DNA of 64,000 bases from Sycobia sp. Sy_11 (Eukaryota > Arthropoda > Insecta > Hymenoptera > Epichrysomallidae). The notes under the pieces are model-generated. The model saw nothing but the letters and a program-made list of their open reading frames with translations. It searched no databases and had not been told where the DNA came from. The stretch lies in the NCBI GenBank assembly GCA_018907035.1, contig JACCIC010000002.1:5305501-5369500 (forward strand), in the 5' to 3' direction. The translations under genes were made by a program, and so were the position numbers. This document shows positions 1-13,211 of the stretch, in pieces (position 1 is the stretch's first letter; each line of letters opens with the position of its first letter).

Positions 1-691
1 ATTAGCTTCACTGAACTTCACAAAGACGCAATCATACAATTGTGCCACATTCTGTCTCCGAGAAATCGAATAGTTAGTATAAATTTTTACATATTTACAT
101 AAAAGCTCTGCAATATCAATGCCTGCTAGAATCTGCCATTAATTATATCTTGTCAAACACCAATAGCCTGCGTGTCTGTTATTTCACAAATGCAAGACAA
201 ATCTCATTTTTTTCGTCGTACACAGAATGTCTTCTTTTCTTTCTAGTACATTTACTTTTTTTCGACTAAAAAAATGCTTTTTCTGGTCTTTTGTGAAGGT
301 TCATATTACTTGTATGCTTATTGCATAGTTTAAATTATTTTAAATTCATCATTTTTTTCATCTTAAATAGAATATTACGATCCATTAACTTATTTATAAA
401 TATAATATGCATATATAAAAGATACTAGTTTTAACCATTTAGTATTATTTAAAAAATAAGATTTTTCAAATTAAAGAACCTAAATGTGAGGAAAGAAAAA
501 ATACTAATTCACAGTAGCCATTTATATAGGCGCACATATTCTCATTTCCAGTCACTCACTCTCTCATTTAATCCGTTAAGATTTGTTTTTTTCTTCTCAA
601 ATTCAAAATAGCTTCATAAATTCCACTATACAATGATAATGATGCGTGATGTATGCGTATAATGCACGTGTATATCTCTCCTTATATTTTA

Positions 692-736
<45 letters not shown>

Positions 737-2930
737 CATAATACATCTTAATTATATGTTTATATATTGAAGGCGCTCTCTTTTTAACTGTACACATATA
801 GTTTTCTGCTCGTCTTTTTGTTTGTTTTTATTTATTTGTTGTTTTTTTTTAATACGCGTCTTACTTTTTATATGCAAAGCGGAATCGTTTCCCTGCAGTC
901 ACGACAGCTGCCGTTCGTCTTTTATAAAGTCGGTTAATATCATCTTCTCAGAATGCAACAATGCAAGTAACCCTTCTAATCAGAAAGGCTAAAGTCGTTG
1001 TTAATTGCTGTCATCGTGCGCTTATCTGAAAAATTATAATATTTCTATCTTTTAAACTTATGACATTAAGGCGTCATGATTAATTTTGTAAACAAATTTT
1101 AATAATAGTTTTAGTGTGTATACAGTAATCATATTCTTAAATAATTAAAATATAGTTTGTTGGAAAATCCTTTTACTTTTTATTAAAAATTTTAGCATTT
1201 AACTTTTCAATAAATTACAAAATTTAAATTCAAATAAAAAACAAAATTTTTGTTCACTGATATAGAATTTAATAAAATTTACAATCAAATATAATTTCTA
1301 ATAGCTGCAATGTGCAAGCAATTTTTTATATAACTGTCTAATTGATCAACTGTTTAATTTAAGTTTCTATGTTCTCTTGAAAAGAAGCCCAAAATAATTA
1401 AGGGACTCAAATGAATTTTTTTAGATGGTCAAATTATTAAAAGCTACTATGTAATTTATATATTAAAATCTGTCAATAATTAATAAAATTAATCATCGTT
1501 ATTATGTATGATATATTTGCATTATGTGAATAAGATACATGCTTAAGGGAGGATCGTGTTAATACTTTCCATATGAGTCCACACTTTTAACTTATAATTT
1601 AAAAGTATTTGATCATACAAAAAATAATATTGTTTTTTCAGTAAAGAATGAAATGACATTATTAATTTGTCGATTTTATAGTTGTTATAAATTGTATAAC
1701 ATTTCGATACTCTGATTTTTTTTAATTTTTTAAAATTTCAATTTATAATTATTAATGATATTATCAACGAATAGTAATTATATCATATCAGCATCGAAAG
1801 GATGCAGATAGTGTGAAATTGTTCTGCGACTCGTACAAAATTGTCTCATTAATGATAATAATGAATCAACTATTCGAATTGGTGGAATTCATGAAAATAG
1901 GTGCTTCATTTGCTTTATACTCTATCTTTTTTAATTTATAAAGAAATTTTAATAAAAGTTTGTAAATCGTCTTACTGAACATTCGTTTTACAGACTTTTG
2001 AAAATTTTATTTCAAATAAATTACTAATAATTAACTAAGAGAAAAGTTATTATTGTAGCACGATTTTTAATATATCTTCTGCATATTATATAAATTAAAT
2101 TATATTAATAATTATAAATTGTAAAAATCAAATGATTCTATTTAGAACTGAATAGAAAGATCCTTTTTTACAAATGTAGAAAAATCATAGTTTTAGTCAG
2201 ACACACACGCCCACCCACTCATTTTAAAAGGCAAAAATAATAAACTGTACAACTGTTTTTACTTTGTAATATTATAATAATATTACTATATTTATTTATA
2301 AAGTATATTCATTATTTGGTCATAAAAATCTACAACATGTTATCGAATAATCAATAAACAGATCTGATGGTTAAATCATTAGTTTTATAAAATTTTGTAA
2401 ATAATGATTTGTACAAATCGTTGGGAAATAAGTCTATAATTTTGTTTATTCAAATGACATAATCTATCAAGATATTTTGATATATAAAATATCAAATTAA
2501 GTATCTGAAAATTAAAAAAGGAGTATATAAAATATTTAACTTTGATCCAGCATCTGAATGATTGCATTCCTAATGCGATGTTTACAAGAGTTGTACTGTA
2601 TACATGCCGATACGCGCCCCTACAAGAATAAAAAAGATTTTTAACTATGAATCACATAGTCCTAGTTAAAATCAGAATATTTTGATAAAGATATCTAGAA
2701 AATTTTTTTTAGGAAGATAATTATTCAAAACTTTATATAATCATAACAATATCAATATTTAATAAAACTTTGACTACATTTGATTACGAATTCCTAAATT
2801 ACAATGTTATGTATTTATTATCAGATAATTATTTGTTGCAGCAAACTTTTTCGAACTATTTTTTTTTTTTTTGCTACAGCAAATTTAACCAACGCAAAAT
2901 TACAATCCTTACATTATATCAATAGTAAAT
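1..2930. other. AT-rich region with no gene recognised
   Basis: No reading frame here resembles a known protein, and the short open frames are of low complexity. A (CT)n tract lies at 694-732. The left end may be intergenic or a long intron of a gene outside the window. Nothing else could be supported. Confidence 0.6.
694..732. repeat. (CT)n microsatellite
   Basis: Uninterrupted CT dinucleotide run. The Glu-Arg repeat frame read on the minus strand is an artefact of this tract. Confidence 0.9.
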
Positions 2931-2936
2931 TTTATT
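2931..2936 (-). other. candidate poly(A) signal of the hnRNP U-like gene
   Basis: AATAAA on the minus strand, about 285 nt past the stop codon at 3221. It is a plausible cleavage signal in AT-rich DNA, where this hexamer is common by chance. No transcript evidence was available. Confidence 0.35.
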
Positions 2937-3220
2937 CTTGCAAAGACGCGCGACGTAATATATTTTACACATTCAGTCTATCGACTTATAGTAAGAAAAA
3001 TAATACAAGGTATCAATACTCGATATTGTCTCTGTATTACTCTATATATATTTATATATATATACACGTATAAATTATGTATATATATATAAATGGTAAA
3101 AAAGAACGCACGAAAGGTGTGTGTATCAGTGTGTGTATGATAACAATGTACCTTACTCACTGTCATCCAACTTCGCAATGCGCAAGCTCACTCGCATTCC
3201 TCTCTTTTATACGGTGGTGA

Positions 3221-4042
3221 TTATTTTTTGGCCCCGGACTGACCGCCGCCGGATGCCTGTGTCGATCCGCTACCGCTGGTCTGGCCAGCCTGCTGACCGC
3301 TACCGTCCCAATACTGGTAATACTGTGAGTTACTCCAGTTATTCCCCCAATTGCCGTTGCCGTAACCACTAGATTGTTGGCTGTAGCCGGTGTTAGAAGA
3401 TTGACCATAACCTTTCCAAATTCCTGCATTACCATCACTGCTCCACTGTTGCTGATCATGGTCCCACGCAGCACTGCCACCGCCGCCACCACCTCCTCTG
3501 CCACCGCCACTGGAGCCGCCCTGCTGGCCACTCCAGCCTCTTTGGCCCTGGTCTTGCCAATTACCACTGCCACCCCCGCCACCGCCGCTCCATACACCGG
3601 AACCACCGTGCTGGTTACTTTGATACCTGTATAAAGAAAGGACAATAATTATTTATCCTAAAATCTACTAAAGAAAAATGAACTCTACTCGAAAGCCAAT
3701 CACGTTGCCAAACATTTCCAAACGTTTCTTTTGATAAATTTTAATATCATTTTACAAAGTCTGGAAAGTGAAAGAAATTCATTTTCACCGGGGAATCACC
3801 AATAAAAATGTATCCACAGGCACATACCCTCTGGCCTTCCATCCTCCTCCGCCTCCTTGGCGTCCCGTCGATCTGTTACGATCGTTGCCCTGACGTCTAT
3901 CGTTGCCACCGCTTCTTTGCTGGAATCCTCCTCCACCTCGACCCCGCCAATTATTAGAACCGTAGCCACCAGAGCCATGCCTCATGGGACCGCCGCGCAT
4001 TCGGCCACTGTCTCGCCAGCCGCCACCGCCACCGCCACCGCC

Positions 4043-4074
<32 letters not shown>

Positions 4075-7000
4075 CACCGCCACGCCACGATCCGCTTCTT
4101 CGGTCATTAACTGAAAGCAAGTTGGAATTTTTTAGGCCGCTTTGGGATATTCGAGACAAAGAATAATTAACCATTTTTCTCTTTTATTTGTATCTGAATA
4201 AATTTAATAATATACAATATATACAGAGATTATACAACTGAGTAATTGTTAATTTTTAATGTGATTAATAAAAAAGTACTTACAAGTAGGTCTGCGGTGA
4301 TCTCTGCTGTCCCGATTGTTTCGATCCTTTTGCCCATTATCAAATCGAGATCTCTTGATCGAAGGCTGTTGCTGCTGGCTTTGTCCGAAACCAGCCTTCT
4401 TACCATCGTGATTGTACTTTTCAATTAACTTCTTTCCCTCCTCTTCGCCAAGTTCCGCCCACTCGACTTCCTCGAAAGATTCACCCACACTTGGTGCACT
4501 AAGATTAGCTGTAAATGATGAGAAAAATTTTTTACTCGATATATTAACATAATTATATAATTCTGATTTCTGGATTGTTATCAAAAGTATATACAGCATT
4601 TGCATATGAAACATATATTCTGCTATTGATACTTCAAAAAAAAAAGAATATTTTATGTTTATACTAAATGGTTCTATTTGTAAATAATGTAGATTCAAGT
4701 AATATTCAATCACCTACTAAACAAAATTGAATACTATCTATAACGTTCGTAAAGTATTCATTTGAAATATTGAAAGACATGTAGAGAGGCTATAATAAAA
4801 AATTAATATCGCATTTGATCGGTAAAAACTGCACAACACTAAAGTCAACAATCAGGATTCAAATTTAATTTTGGATAAAACGCATCCGAGAGAACGAGAA
4901 AATTCACGGAAGTGACCTCGTTTCTTTTCACATATTGACAAAGTTCTCCAACTTATATATCGCTATAAAGAGAATTGATTTATTATATTTAAGGAAAACG
5001 ATGTGCATAAAAATAGAGATTGTCTTGGACTGATAACTATTTACTTATCTAAAATCTAACAGTAATACATATATTTTTCTCTTTTTTATCTATTAACGAA
5101 ATTTGAAAATTCATTTTTTATCAGAAGCATTCTTTCAGCAAAAATCAAGCATTTCTTTGAATTCATTTCGTTAAATAATATAATATGTTTTTTTTAATTT
5201 GTCAAAGACAAAATTCAGAAATACTAACCTTTTACTTCCAGCATTGAATTTTCTCTAATTTCTTCACCACCTGCTTCTTGTTTACGCTTTGATATACGCG
5301 CTTGAAATTCCTCGTCTGAGGGTACTACTACAACAGCCTTTCGATGAAAACCATAAAAATTTCTCATTTTACGTCTTTGATTTGAGCCGTAAACATTAGC
5401 TTGCTGAAAATTTATTATTTGATATTAACATGGTTGCACAAGTTAAAAGAATATTTAAAATGAATCAAAGATATTCAGAAGTAAATAATCATTTATCCTT
5501 ACCTGATCTAAAATGTAATTTCGTCTTCTCGATGGCGCAGAATCTAATATTTTTGTTAGAGCTCGAGTGCATTTCTCGACAACGTTTTCCCAGCGCCCTT
5601 TAAAAGATTCCTTCAATGGTGCACCATCGACCTTAAAAAAAGAAAACAATATTTTAGTTGTGAATTTATATTATATTAAAAATATTAGCATGCAATATGT
5701 ATACGTTTCAATTTAAATAGTGAATTATTTATTAATATTAATGCTGAAAGAATAAAAAATACGTTTGCCTTTCACAAAATAAATGAAGTAAAGAAGTAAA
5801 ATATGAAAAATATGATGATATTTACCGTCATTCTCTCAATAAGATTATGTGTGCCTAGAACACGGTACATCTTTTCGGGATTTTCAGCTGCATGTTTTAT
5901 GGCCCATGTAGTTTTACCAGAAAATGGTAAACCAACTAATAAAATAACTTCACAATCTTCTCTCTTCTCAGGTCTACGAGGACCAGCTACTCTATCACTA
6001 ATATCAACTTTGCCAACTATTTGATAGCTACAAATTAAATATTAATATAAATTGCCATCATTAAAAGTAGATTCTTACATTATTCTTATTTTATATAACT
6101 GTAATGTTAGTAGAATTATCAATTAAACTAACCCATCTAAAATGTTTGAACTCCAAGGATTTTCCTGTCCAAGATTAACTGAGAATGATGAATTTTTACA
6201 TAAAATATGTGGAAATAAGGCTTTATCGCCAAGCTCCTCTTTGCTTATCACAAAAGCAGGTCCTTGAGTCTCTCCATTAACTGTATATGTCAAAGTTACG
6301 TTTTCGTCTGATTCAAAGTCGGCATAACATCCAATCACATCATTTTTGGAGAATGCTTTACCATATTCACTGAATTCTTTATTGGTAGATTTCTTCCCCG
6401 TACCATCGAAACCATAAGAAAGTTTATCTTCACCTATTAAGGAAAATAAAAATATGATTAATTAAAGTTTTTTAACATATTGAATTTTGATGTGGCTGTT
6501 GGAAGAACCAACATAAATTTATAATGTTACATTTAAAAAAATGTAACATTATAGATTTAATTAATAAGCAATTGATTAAATTAATAAGCATCGTTTTCAT
6601 TATGATAGAATATTGTTGCTTACCCAATTGTAATGAAGTGCCAATCGTAGACCAACCAACCCTCATCAAACTAGGTATCTTTTCTTCATCGCCAGGAATT
6701 GCCCCAGTGGCATTAGTACCTGCTGACGAAGCCATGTTGTCAAATTCTAAGGTAACCTTGGCCTCAAAGAAGACTTTGCCCTTAGAAAAGCCATACGATG
6801 CGCGTATACCGGCCCACATGTAGTTGAAACCATCACCTTGCATTGGCGAACCCGCGCAATAACTCATTGCGTCGATTACGAGATTGAGGTCCGAGTCATC
6901 TGTTTCAAAACATAATTTATTTTAAAAGCATGTTATAAATTAATTTGTTATTAATTGATTTTGTCGTGTAAAGTAATGCAATACATACACCAAGATAAAA

Positions 7001-9344
7001 GGACAGAGTTTTCATCCAAAATTGGTTCATTTTCAGGTCTTGCAATAGGAGGAGCCCGTGGAGCCTCTTCATGAGGACTCGGAGAACGTTTTCTTTTTCT
7101 ATCTTCTGATTTTTCTTCAGAACTTTTATCCTGTTAAATAAATAAAATATAAAATCTTTGCTAATATAATGCAGGCTTCTGTAACTACTTCACACCATAG
7201 TTCAAGCATAACTTTTACAACGTTAAATAATAATAAAAAATGTAATTCCATACTTGTTCATCTGTCATTTGTTCATCCGCCATCTGTTCATCTGTTTCCA
7301 TTATCTTCTCATTCGCTTCATCTACCTCCATGGATTCACTGGTTTGTACATCCTGTTTTTCTTCATTTTGTAAATTCAATTCATTACTGTTCAATTTATT
7401 ATTTGGACTTTCAGTTACATCTTTTTTCGCTGGACTTTGTTCAACCTGTAAAAGCTTTTTTTTTAATACAAATCATTGATAAACATAAAGAAATCAATGT
7501 TATTTTAAGATTTTTATTATTTACCTTTTGTGGAGTGTTTGATTTGACAGGACTTTGACTAACAGATTTAATGGGACTCTGTACAGGAGATTTAACTGCA
7601 CTATCTGCAACCTTTGTAGGACTTTCAGCAGCTTTGATTGGACTTTCAGCAATAGATTTAACTGGAGAATCTATTACAGGTTTAACAGGGCTCTGAGTCG
7701 TCTTATTTGGACTTTCAGCTGTAGATTTTGCGGGACTTTCAGTTGTAGATTTTGCTGGACTTGGAGCTGTTTTTGCAGGGCTTGGGGCTGATTTAATTGG
7801 ACTATCAGTAACTGTTTTTATTGGACTCTGTGAAGCAACTTTTGTTGGACTGTCTGTTGTCGATTTAATAGGACTCAGAATACGAAGACTCTCAGATGGT
7901 TTATTGCAAATATCATCGATTCTTCTGATTATATCATCAGCATCATCAGGTATAAGCTGCTCTGCCTCTTTTACAATTTCTAACCTTTCATCGCTCTTTC
8001 CTGTTGGTGACTAAAAGTAATATAATAAAGTTATTACAAAATAAAATCTTAATTAAGATTCTAAATTTGTTTATAAAGCAAATGAAAATTTCTAGGAAAA
8101 GTAAATTTAATATATTTCATAAGTCAAATTTTTGAAACTGATTGAATAAAAATATTTATTACTTCATTTTCTTTTATTGGTGTAGTTGGAGTAGTTGCTT
8201 TTTCGGGTGTAAGTGTAGGCACAGATGCTGCATCTTGCTTGGGTGTTCCTGGTGCAGATTCTTTTTTTGGTGTAGCTGGTGCAGTTTCTTTTTTAGGTGT
8301 AACAGGGGGAGTTTCCTGCTTAGCTTTAGTTTCCACTGCATCCTTTTTAGGAGATAGTTTCTCTTCTTCTACTATGGGCTCTAAAGTAGAAGTAGCCTCA
8401 CTCTCATTGAACATAGCTTTAGCGGGTGACTGTCGACTAAGAGAAGACCTAGAACTACTTCGTCTCGTAGGTGTTCTTGCTGGAGTTGTAGGCTCTCGTG
8501 ACGAATGCCTTGACGCTCTACTTGGAGTTCTAGGCAGAACCTTAGTGGGTTCAGGAGATTTTGTTCCAGCGTTACTTCCTTCATCTTCACTATCTGTCCC
8601 TTGCTCTATCTTTTGACTTGTTTCAGATTCTGTTACGAAAAGTGTCTTTTAATGTTTTCAATTGCACATACAATTTGATAATATTATAATGATTTCTAAT
8701 TCTTTCTATAATAATTGAAATTAGATAGAAAAAAAATAAATAAAAAAATATTTTAATCAAAAGATAAAGTTTATCTATTTTTTTTAATTTATCATCAAAA
8801 CAAATATTACATAATAAAATAAATTGTTTTGAAATGTAGATAATTTAGAATTACTTCATGTGAATATTAATAAATGAAGTATTATAATAGATGAAAACAT
8901 ATCAGTCATAATAAAATTCAATTGAAAATAAAATAATCAAAACAAAAATTCTATTTATTGAAATTTGATAGTCAAAATTATTAAGCACCTTCAAATACTT
9001 AAATTTCTATACAAAACATAAGCAACGATAAAAATGTTAAAAGCTGAAATGTTCCAAAGATGAAGGATGAAATGGTTTAATCTTGTACATGTCGACAGAA
9101 CATAGTATCACATCGAACAGCTCTGATACCCTATTTTCATCATAGTAATTTTTTTTAATTAAATCGGCAACAGTATTGATCTGTAAGATCAGTATAAAAA
9201 TCTCTCGCATGCAAACAAAATTTGCCACCAAATCCCCATACGTGAAATGCGTACTATCATACACAACTAGTTGCTACTAGAACCCTTTATACACATATTC
9301 CAACATATTCCAAAATCTCTCACTGCTTCTCCATCGCTGTTGCA

Positions 9345-9414
<70 letters not shown>

Positions 9415-9524
9415 TTACTGTTCCTCTCCTTCTCTTCCATTCGGCGCCACCCGTGGCCCGCGTACACTAACGTAGCAACTATGCATATATCTATATACAC
9501 ACAACTCTCACGCTCGTTTCTCTT

Positions 9525-9580
<56 letters not shown>

Positions 9581-9846
9581 ACTCTCGAACCCGCAAGCAA
9601 AACACCGCGGAAGCGGCGGCACGCTAGAAAAGCGAGGGAAAAGCCGTGTGCTACACGCATGCAATGTCTGGTGAAAAATTACGGAGTCGGGGTTATACGA
9701 AACTCACGGGTTTTTGGCTCGCCCCGTTCCTCCGCGAGCGCGAGTCGCAGCCTCTCCACGAGCACTGGCTTGTTGCCCTTGGCGTCCAGGCCGCGCTTGC
9801 TCAGCTCTGCTCTCAGCTCAACGACCTTCAGTTTCGCCGGATCCAT
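3221..9846 (-). CDS. HNRNPUL1: heterogeneous nuclear ribonucleoprotein U-like protein (SAP/SPRY/P-loop/RGG), 13 exons
   Basis: Nuclear RNA/DNA-binding protein of the hnRNP U family, which acts in transcription, splicing and DNA-damage responses. Exons in transcript order: 9846-9708, 8629-8163, 8010-7525, 7445-7254, 7130-6989, 6899-6624, 6433-6133, 6027-5826, 5631-5503, 5403-5229, 4508-4284, 4110-3828, 3626-3221. They sum to 3423 nt and close in frame (1140 aa). All introns are GT-AG. Domains: SAP helix pair at residues 6-37; Ser/Thr-Pro-Lys repeats at about 130-364; acidic stretch to 428; SPRY about 470-660 ([14 protein letters not shown]); P-loop kinase-like domain from 690 with Walker A GLPFSGKT (700-707), and an ILDQ motif followed by the family block around QRRKM and RKAVVV; RGG box with about 21 consecutive glycines (codons at 4019-4081); Gln/Asn/Gly/Tyr-rich end to AKK. 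The start is the first Met of the SAP exon. A single-copy insect orthologue of HNRNPU/HNRNPUL1 is the natural reading; which vertebrate paralogue it matches is not resolvable here. Confidence 0.95.
4019..4081 (-). repeat. GGN triplet repeat encoding polyglycine
   Basis: Perfect in-frame GGC/GGT run encoding 21 glycines between Arg and Trp in the RGG region of the hnRNP U-like gene. Length polymorphism is likely, since triplet runs slip. Confidence 0.85.
9343..9412. repeat. (GA)n microsatellite in intron 1 of the hnRNP U-like gene
   Basis: About 70 bp of near-perfect GA. A complementary (TC)n tract lies at about 9527-9577 in the same intron, so the two could pair as an inverted repeat in single-stranded DNA or pre-mRNA. 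Confidence 0.9.
9527..9577. repeat. (TC)n microsatellite in intron 1 of the hnRNP U-like gene
   Basis: TC run about 115 bp from the (GA)n tract, in complementary orientation. It lies about 130 bp from the splice donor of exon 1. Confidence 0.9.
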
Positions 9847-9849
9847 GGT

Positions 9850-11250
9850 CGTCTAATACACGGCGCAAAGTATATATTTTATACCCTGCCTGCCTGGCTT
9901 CTTCGCCGCTGCTTCGAATATCGGGATCCTCGCTCGCTATATTATAAAACACACCTCCTGAAGGATATATATATACACATACATATATATATATAATACG
10001 TGCGGTAACAAACGTCCGTCGCGTCGTCGTAGTCTCGTTATGAATCCACGTTAATTCTCTCTCGCTCTCTCGCGCTCAAGACGCAACGCAACCAACCCTC
10101 GCGCGCGCGCACTCTCGCGTACTATCCTCTCTCTCTCCCTCTCTCTACAGTTCCACTTGCCTCGCACCCAATCTCGTTTGTCGCTACGGTCGCGGTGTGC
10201 GCGATGCCTTTGCTGCAGCGCGCGCACGCCGAACACTTACTATCCCTGTCCCTCCTGAATATACACTTGTATCTACCACACATATGTATATATATGCATA
10301 CTATACATACATATATATATGTATATATATATATATCTAATGTTGCCTTCGCCTTTGCCGTGCGCGGGTGTCCCTTATCAAGCAACGAGGCAACGCTTTT
10401 CCACTAGGGTATTCACTCTGGCTCTTCGCGTAATAATAAATGTGTATTATATTATGAAGCGAATGAAGACCCGGAGGGTAAGGTGTGAAAGAGAGAGAGA
10501 GAGAGAGGCTTGTCGATGAAGCGGTGTCGCCCGCTCCACACATACACGCAAATGTATAACGCGTGCAAAAATATTAATACATACGTACGTGTACTTTCGA
10601 GAACGAGCCAACAGAGACCGGACACTTGCCTAGTTGCCTATAATTATATGTCGGTCGACGGAGGTATGAAAGACGGAAAAACAAAGGACGCCTCGATCGC
10701 GGGTCCCTAAATACAGTAAAATAAATGTTACGCACGCCAGTTCTATATGTGTATATATAAATAAAAACTGCGTGCGAAAGAGGGAGAAAGAGCGAGAGAG
10801 ACAAAGTGAGAGGGGGAAACGGACGAGTTTGCAAAATTGATACACGCGCGAAAGTCTTGCTCCTCTCTCACGAGCCGGAGAGGTTAGGTTTGCGGCTCTT
10901 TCGCGCGCGACGGTGCTCCGGGAGATGATGCTATCCTCGTTTATTTCAACATACCTAATTACGCTTACGGATACGATTAAGATTTTACGCGAATACGACC
11001 ATCTTTATACTATAAAATTATCCCGCGTGTATGCAGTCGCGTGCCAATATGGCGTTATAAAGGAAATAAGGACGAGGAAAACAGAACAACGCCACGACGG
11101 CGGCGACGCTTAACTAACGCAACGCACACCACACAAGCTCTCTCTATCTCTGTCCAGTTCTGTCTCTTCCTTACTCTCTTGGGGTATTTTACTTCCATCT
11201 CTCTTGCTTAGTCCCTCGTACAAATTATAAACGTAATCATGGTGGTTCAA
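9850..11250. promoter_or_regulatory. probable 5' UTR/promoter region of the hnRNP U-like gene
   Basis: This stretch is clearly richer in CpG and GC than the rest of the window, with runs such as GCGCGCGCGC near 10100 and GA/CT-rich blocks. It lies directly upstream of the start codon at 9846. No convincing coding frame was found on either strand. The promoter role is inferred from position and composition; no core promoter element was identified. Confidence 0.45.
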
Positions 11251-11804
11251 CCGTTTTATATGTCCAACTCTAAGGTTCTAGGATTCATCTGCTGAGTTAA
11301 GATTCGATTTCTTTTATGGAAATTAGAAAAAAATTTGTTCTTTTTCTTAATATATAATTTCTTAATTATAATTTTATATTCATATTTTTGATTATGAAGT
11401 TTAATTTAATGGCAGTTTTTTTATAAAACAGATGTTATTACTAAAATAAGATTTTTCATAACTGTAATAAATGTAGTTTTTCTATAAAAAGCTAAATATT
11501 TTACTGAATCTTTTTTGATGACAAATATTATAAATATGCTTAATAATTATTGTCAAATTATTCTTAAATTCTATAGGTTTGGTAATTGGCGTTTAAAGAT
11601 AAATTAAATGTTTATGTATATTTTTTTGTAAGATTTTGATTTTATTAAAGGCAACGTATGTATGAAAGTACATGGTTTCTACAATCTCTTACAACAAATA
11701 AATATAAATATTATATATTACTGAACCAAAAATAGATAAATTTATTAAAACTCGCCATCTGGTTTCAGTAATTTTTGGTCTATCCTATATCTCTATATCG
11801 TTAG

Positions 11805-11818
11805 AGAGAGAGTGAGAG

Positions 11819-11874
<56 letters not shown>

Positions 11875-11875
11875 G
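11805..11875. repeat. (GA)n microsatellite
   Basis: Near-perfect GA run of about 70 bp in the intergenic region. Confidence 0.9.
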
Positions 11876-12189
11876 AGTATTTTATGCTTTACTACTTGTT
11901 TACTATCGGCAGGTACCACATACTAAGTATGGATGTAACTGAAACTCTGTCTTGTGCATTTGTAATGTGCATGAACCGGCACTCTTTCAAGTTTGAACAG
12001 GTTGAGTCGTCAACGAACGTGACTCTACCTCGACAAGGAGTTCGACCCTCCTCATTATCTCCTAAGCCTAAGCTGACTAAGTAATTTAAGTTATAAGTTA
12101 TCTCCTGATGATGTTCCCCCGTGTTCCCCAGAGTCCATCGACTACGCTGCACTCTGTAGGCGCAGAAGAGACGTAGCTACACATACATA

Positions 12190-12300
12190 CACGCGCGCGC
12201 GCGCACAAACGCACAAACGCACAAACGCACAAACGCACAAACGCACAAACGCACAAACGCACAAACGCACAACGCACAACGCACAGACGCACAGACGCAC
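12190..12300. repeat. CG/CA alternating tract and 8-bp tandem repeat
   Basis: A (CG)n-like purine-pyrimidine stretch near 12191-12205 is followed by about nine copies of an 8-bp unit (ACAAACGC), then degenerate 7-bp versions. The Cys/Val/Arg frames over it are artefacts. Confidence 0.85.
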
Positions 12301-13211
12301 ATATATATATACATTACACTGATATTCCATTGTATGTTTTCTTTGATGATTAGCATAATAACGCGCAATGTTTTAAATATATAAAATATTAGAACGACAA
12401 TAAAAATTTCGAAAATTTTAATAATTTTACTATAATTCTAATATAAATTTTTATAGTACACTATATAAAAATCTTTTTTTATTATAAAATTTTAATAGAA
12501 AAAATAACCGACTTCGAACGCATCAGTATCATTTCTCCGAATCCTCGTATCTAGAATCGTTTTATTATAGCAGATTATAGGTATGCTTCTTTATAACAGT
12601 ATTTATAAACAAAAGTAATATTATTAAAATATTTCTAATTTGTACAATTTTCAAATTTCCAGCCCTGAATAGCTCAAATAAACTTATACTTTTTTCTAAG
12701 AAATTAAGTAAACCAGGTGTATATAAATATTATACTTGATTAGTTATGCTAAAATCACTTCGGCATTATTTTATATTTTATTTTATACTTAAATATCAGT
12801 GATATTTATTTCTTCTGTGTTTGTGAATTATTAACTCTTAAAGACTAAATACTAATCGTAATGTTTTAACGAATTTCAGTTAATGGTCAAAAGTTTGAGC
12901 GTCTCCATTACGAATTTGTTCGAATCTTTTAAAATTTTAAGAGCGTACATTTGATGATGTTTTCTTATTAAAAATATCGACTTCATTTATAATTATTTAC
13001 TATAAAGTTTTTAAATTTACATCATAGTTCATAATTTACAAAATATTTTAAGTTACTATATCGTTATATGGATTTCGATTTCTTCGAATTTGATTTCTTT
13101 ATCTATAATATATAACTTTAAAAAAGTCGGTAATGATGCTAACGTCATTCTTTTACAGTATTTAAAAAGAATTTTTTTTAGAACAGATAAGTGACTTAAA
13201 TTTAAATACAA

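Larger units (their letters stand above)
11250..13211. other. intergenic region between divergent genes
   Basis: AT-rich DNA upstream of the SMYD gene and the hnRNP U-like gene, which diverge. It contains a (GA)n tract at about 11805-11875 and an 8-bp tandem repeat at 12190-12275. No coding potential was recognised. Confidence 0.6.

Noticed and set aside
603..797. Open frame rich in Glu-Arg repeats on the minus strand
   Set aside because: Translation of a (CT)n microsatellite.
3163..3645. 160-codon Ala/Val-rich frame on the minus strand
   Set aside because: Shadow frame of the last exon of the hnRNP U-like gene. The true frame gives the Gly/Gln/Asn/Tyr-rich tail and closes with the other 12 exons.
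3374..4166. Plus-strand Ala/Thr/Pro-rich frames
   Set aside because: Antisense to the Gly-rich exons; codon repeats keep several frames open.
9271..9627. Frames over the GA/TC tracts
   Set aside because: Microsatellite artefacts in intron 1.
9646..9996. Plus-strand frames across the first exon of the hnRNP U-like gene
   Set aside because: Antisense to the SAP-domain exon. The minus frame has a clear SAP motif.
12190..12300. Possible CRISPR-like array
   Set aside because: Short contiguous 8-bp units without spacers, in an animal genome.
12098..12368. Cys/Val/Arg-rich frames on the minus strand
   Set aside because: Encoded by the 7-8 bp tandem repeat.
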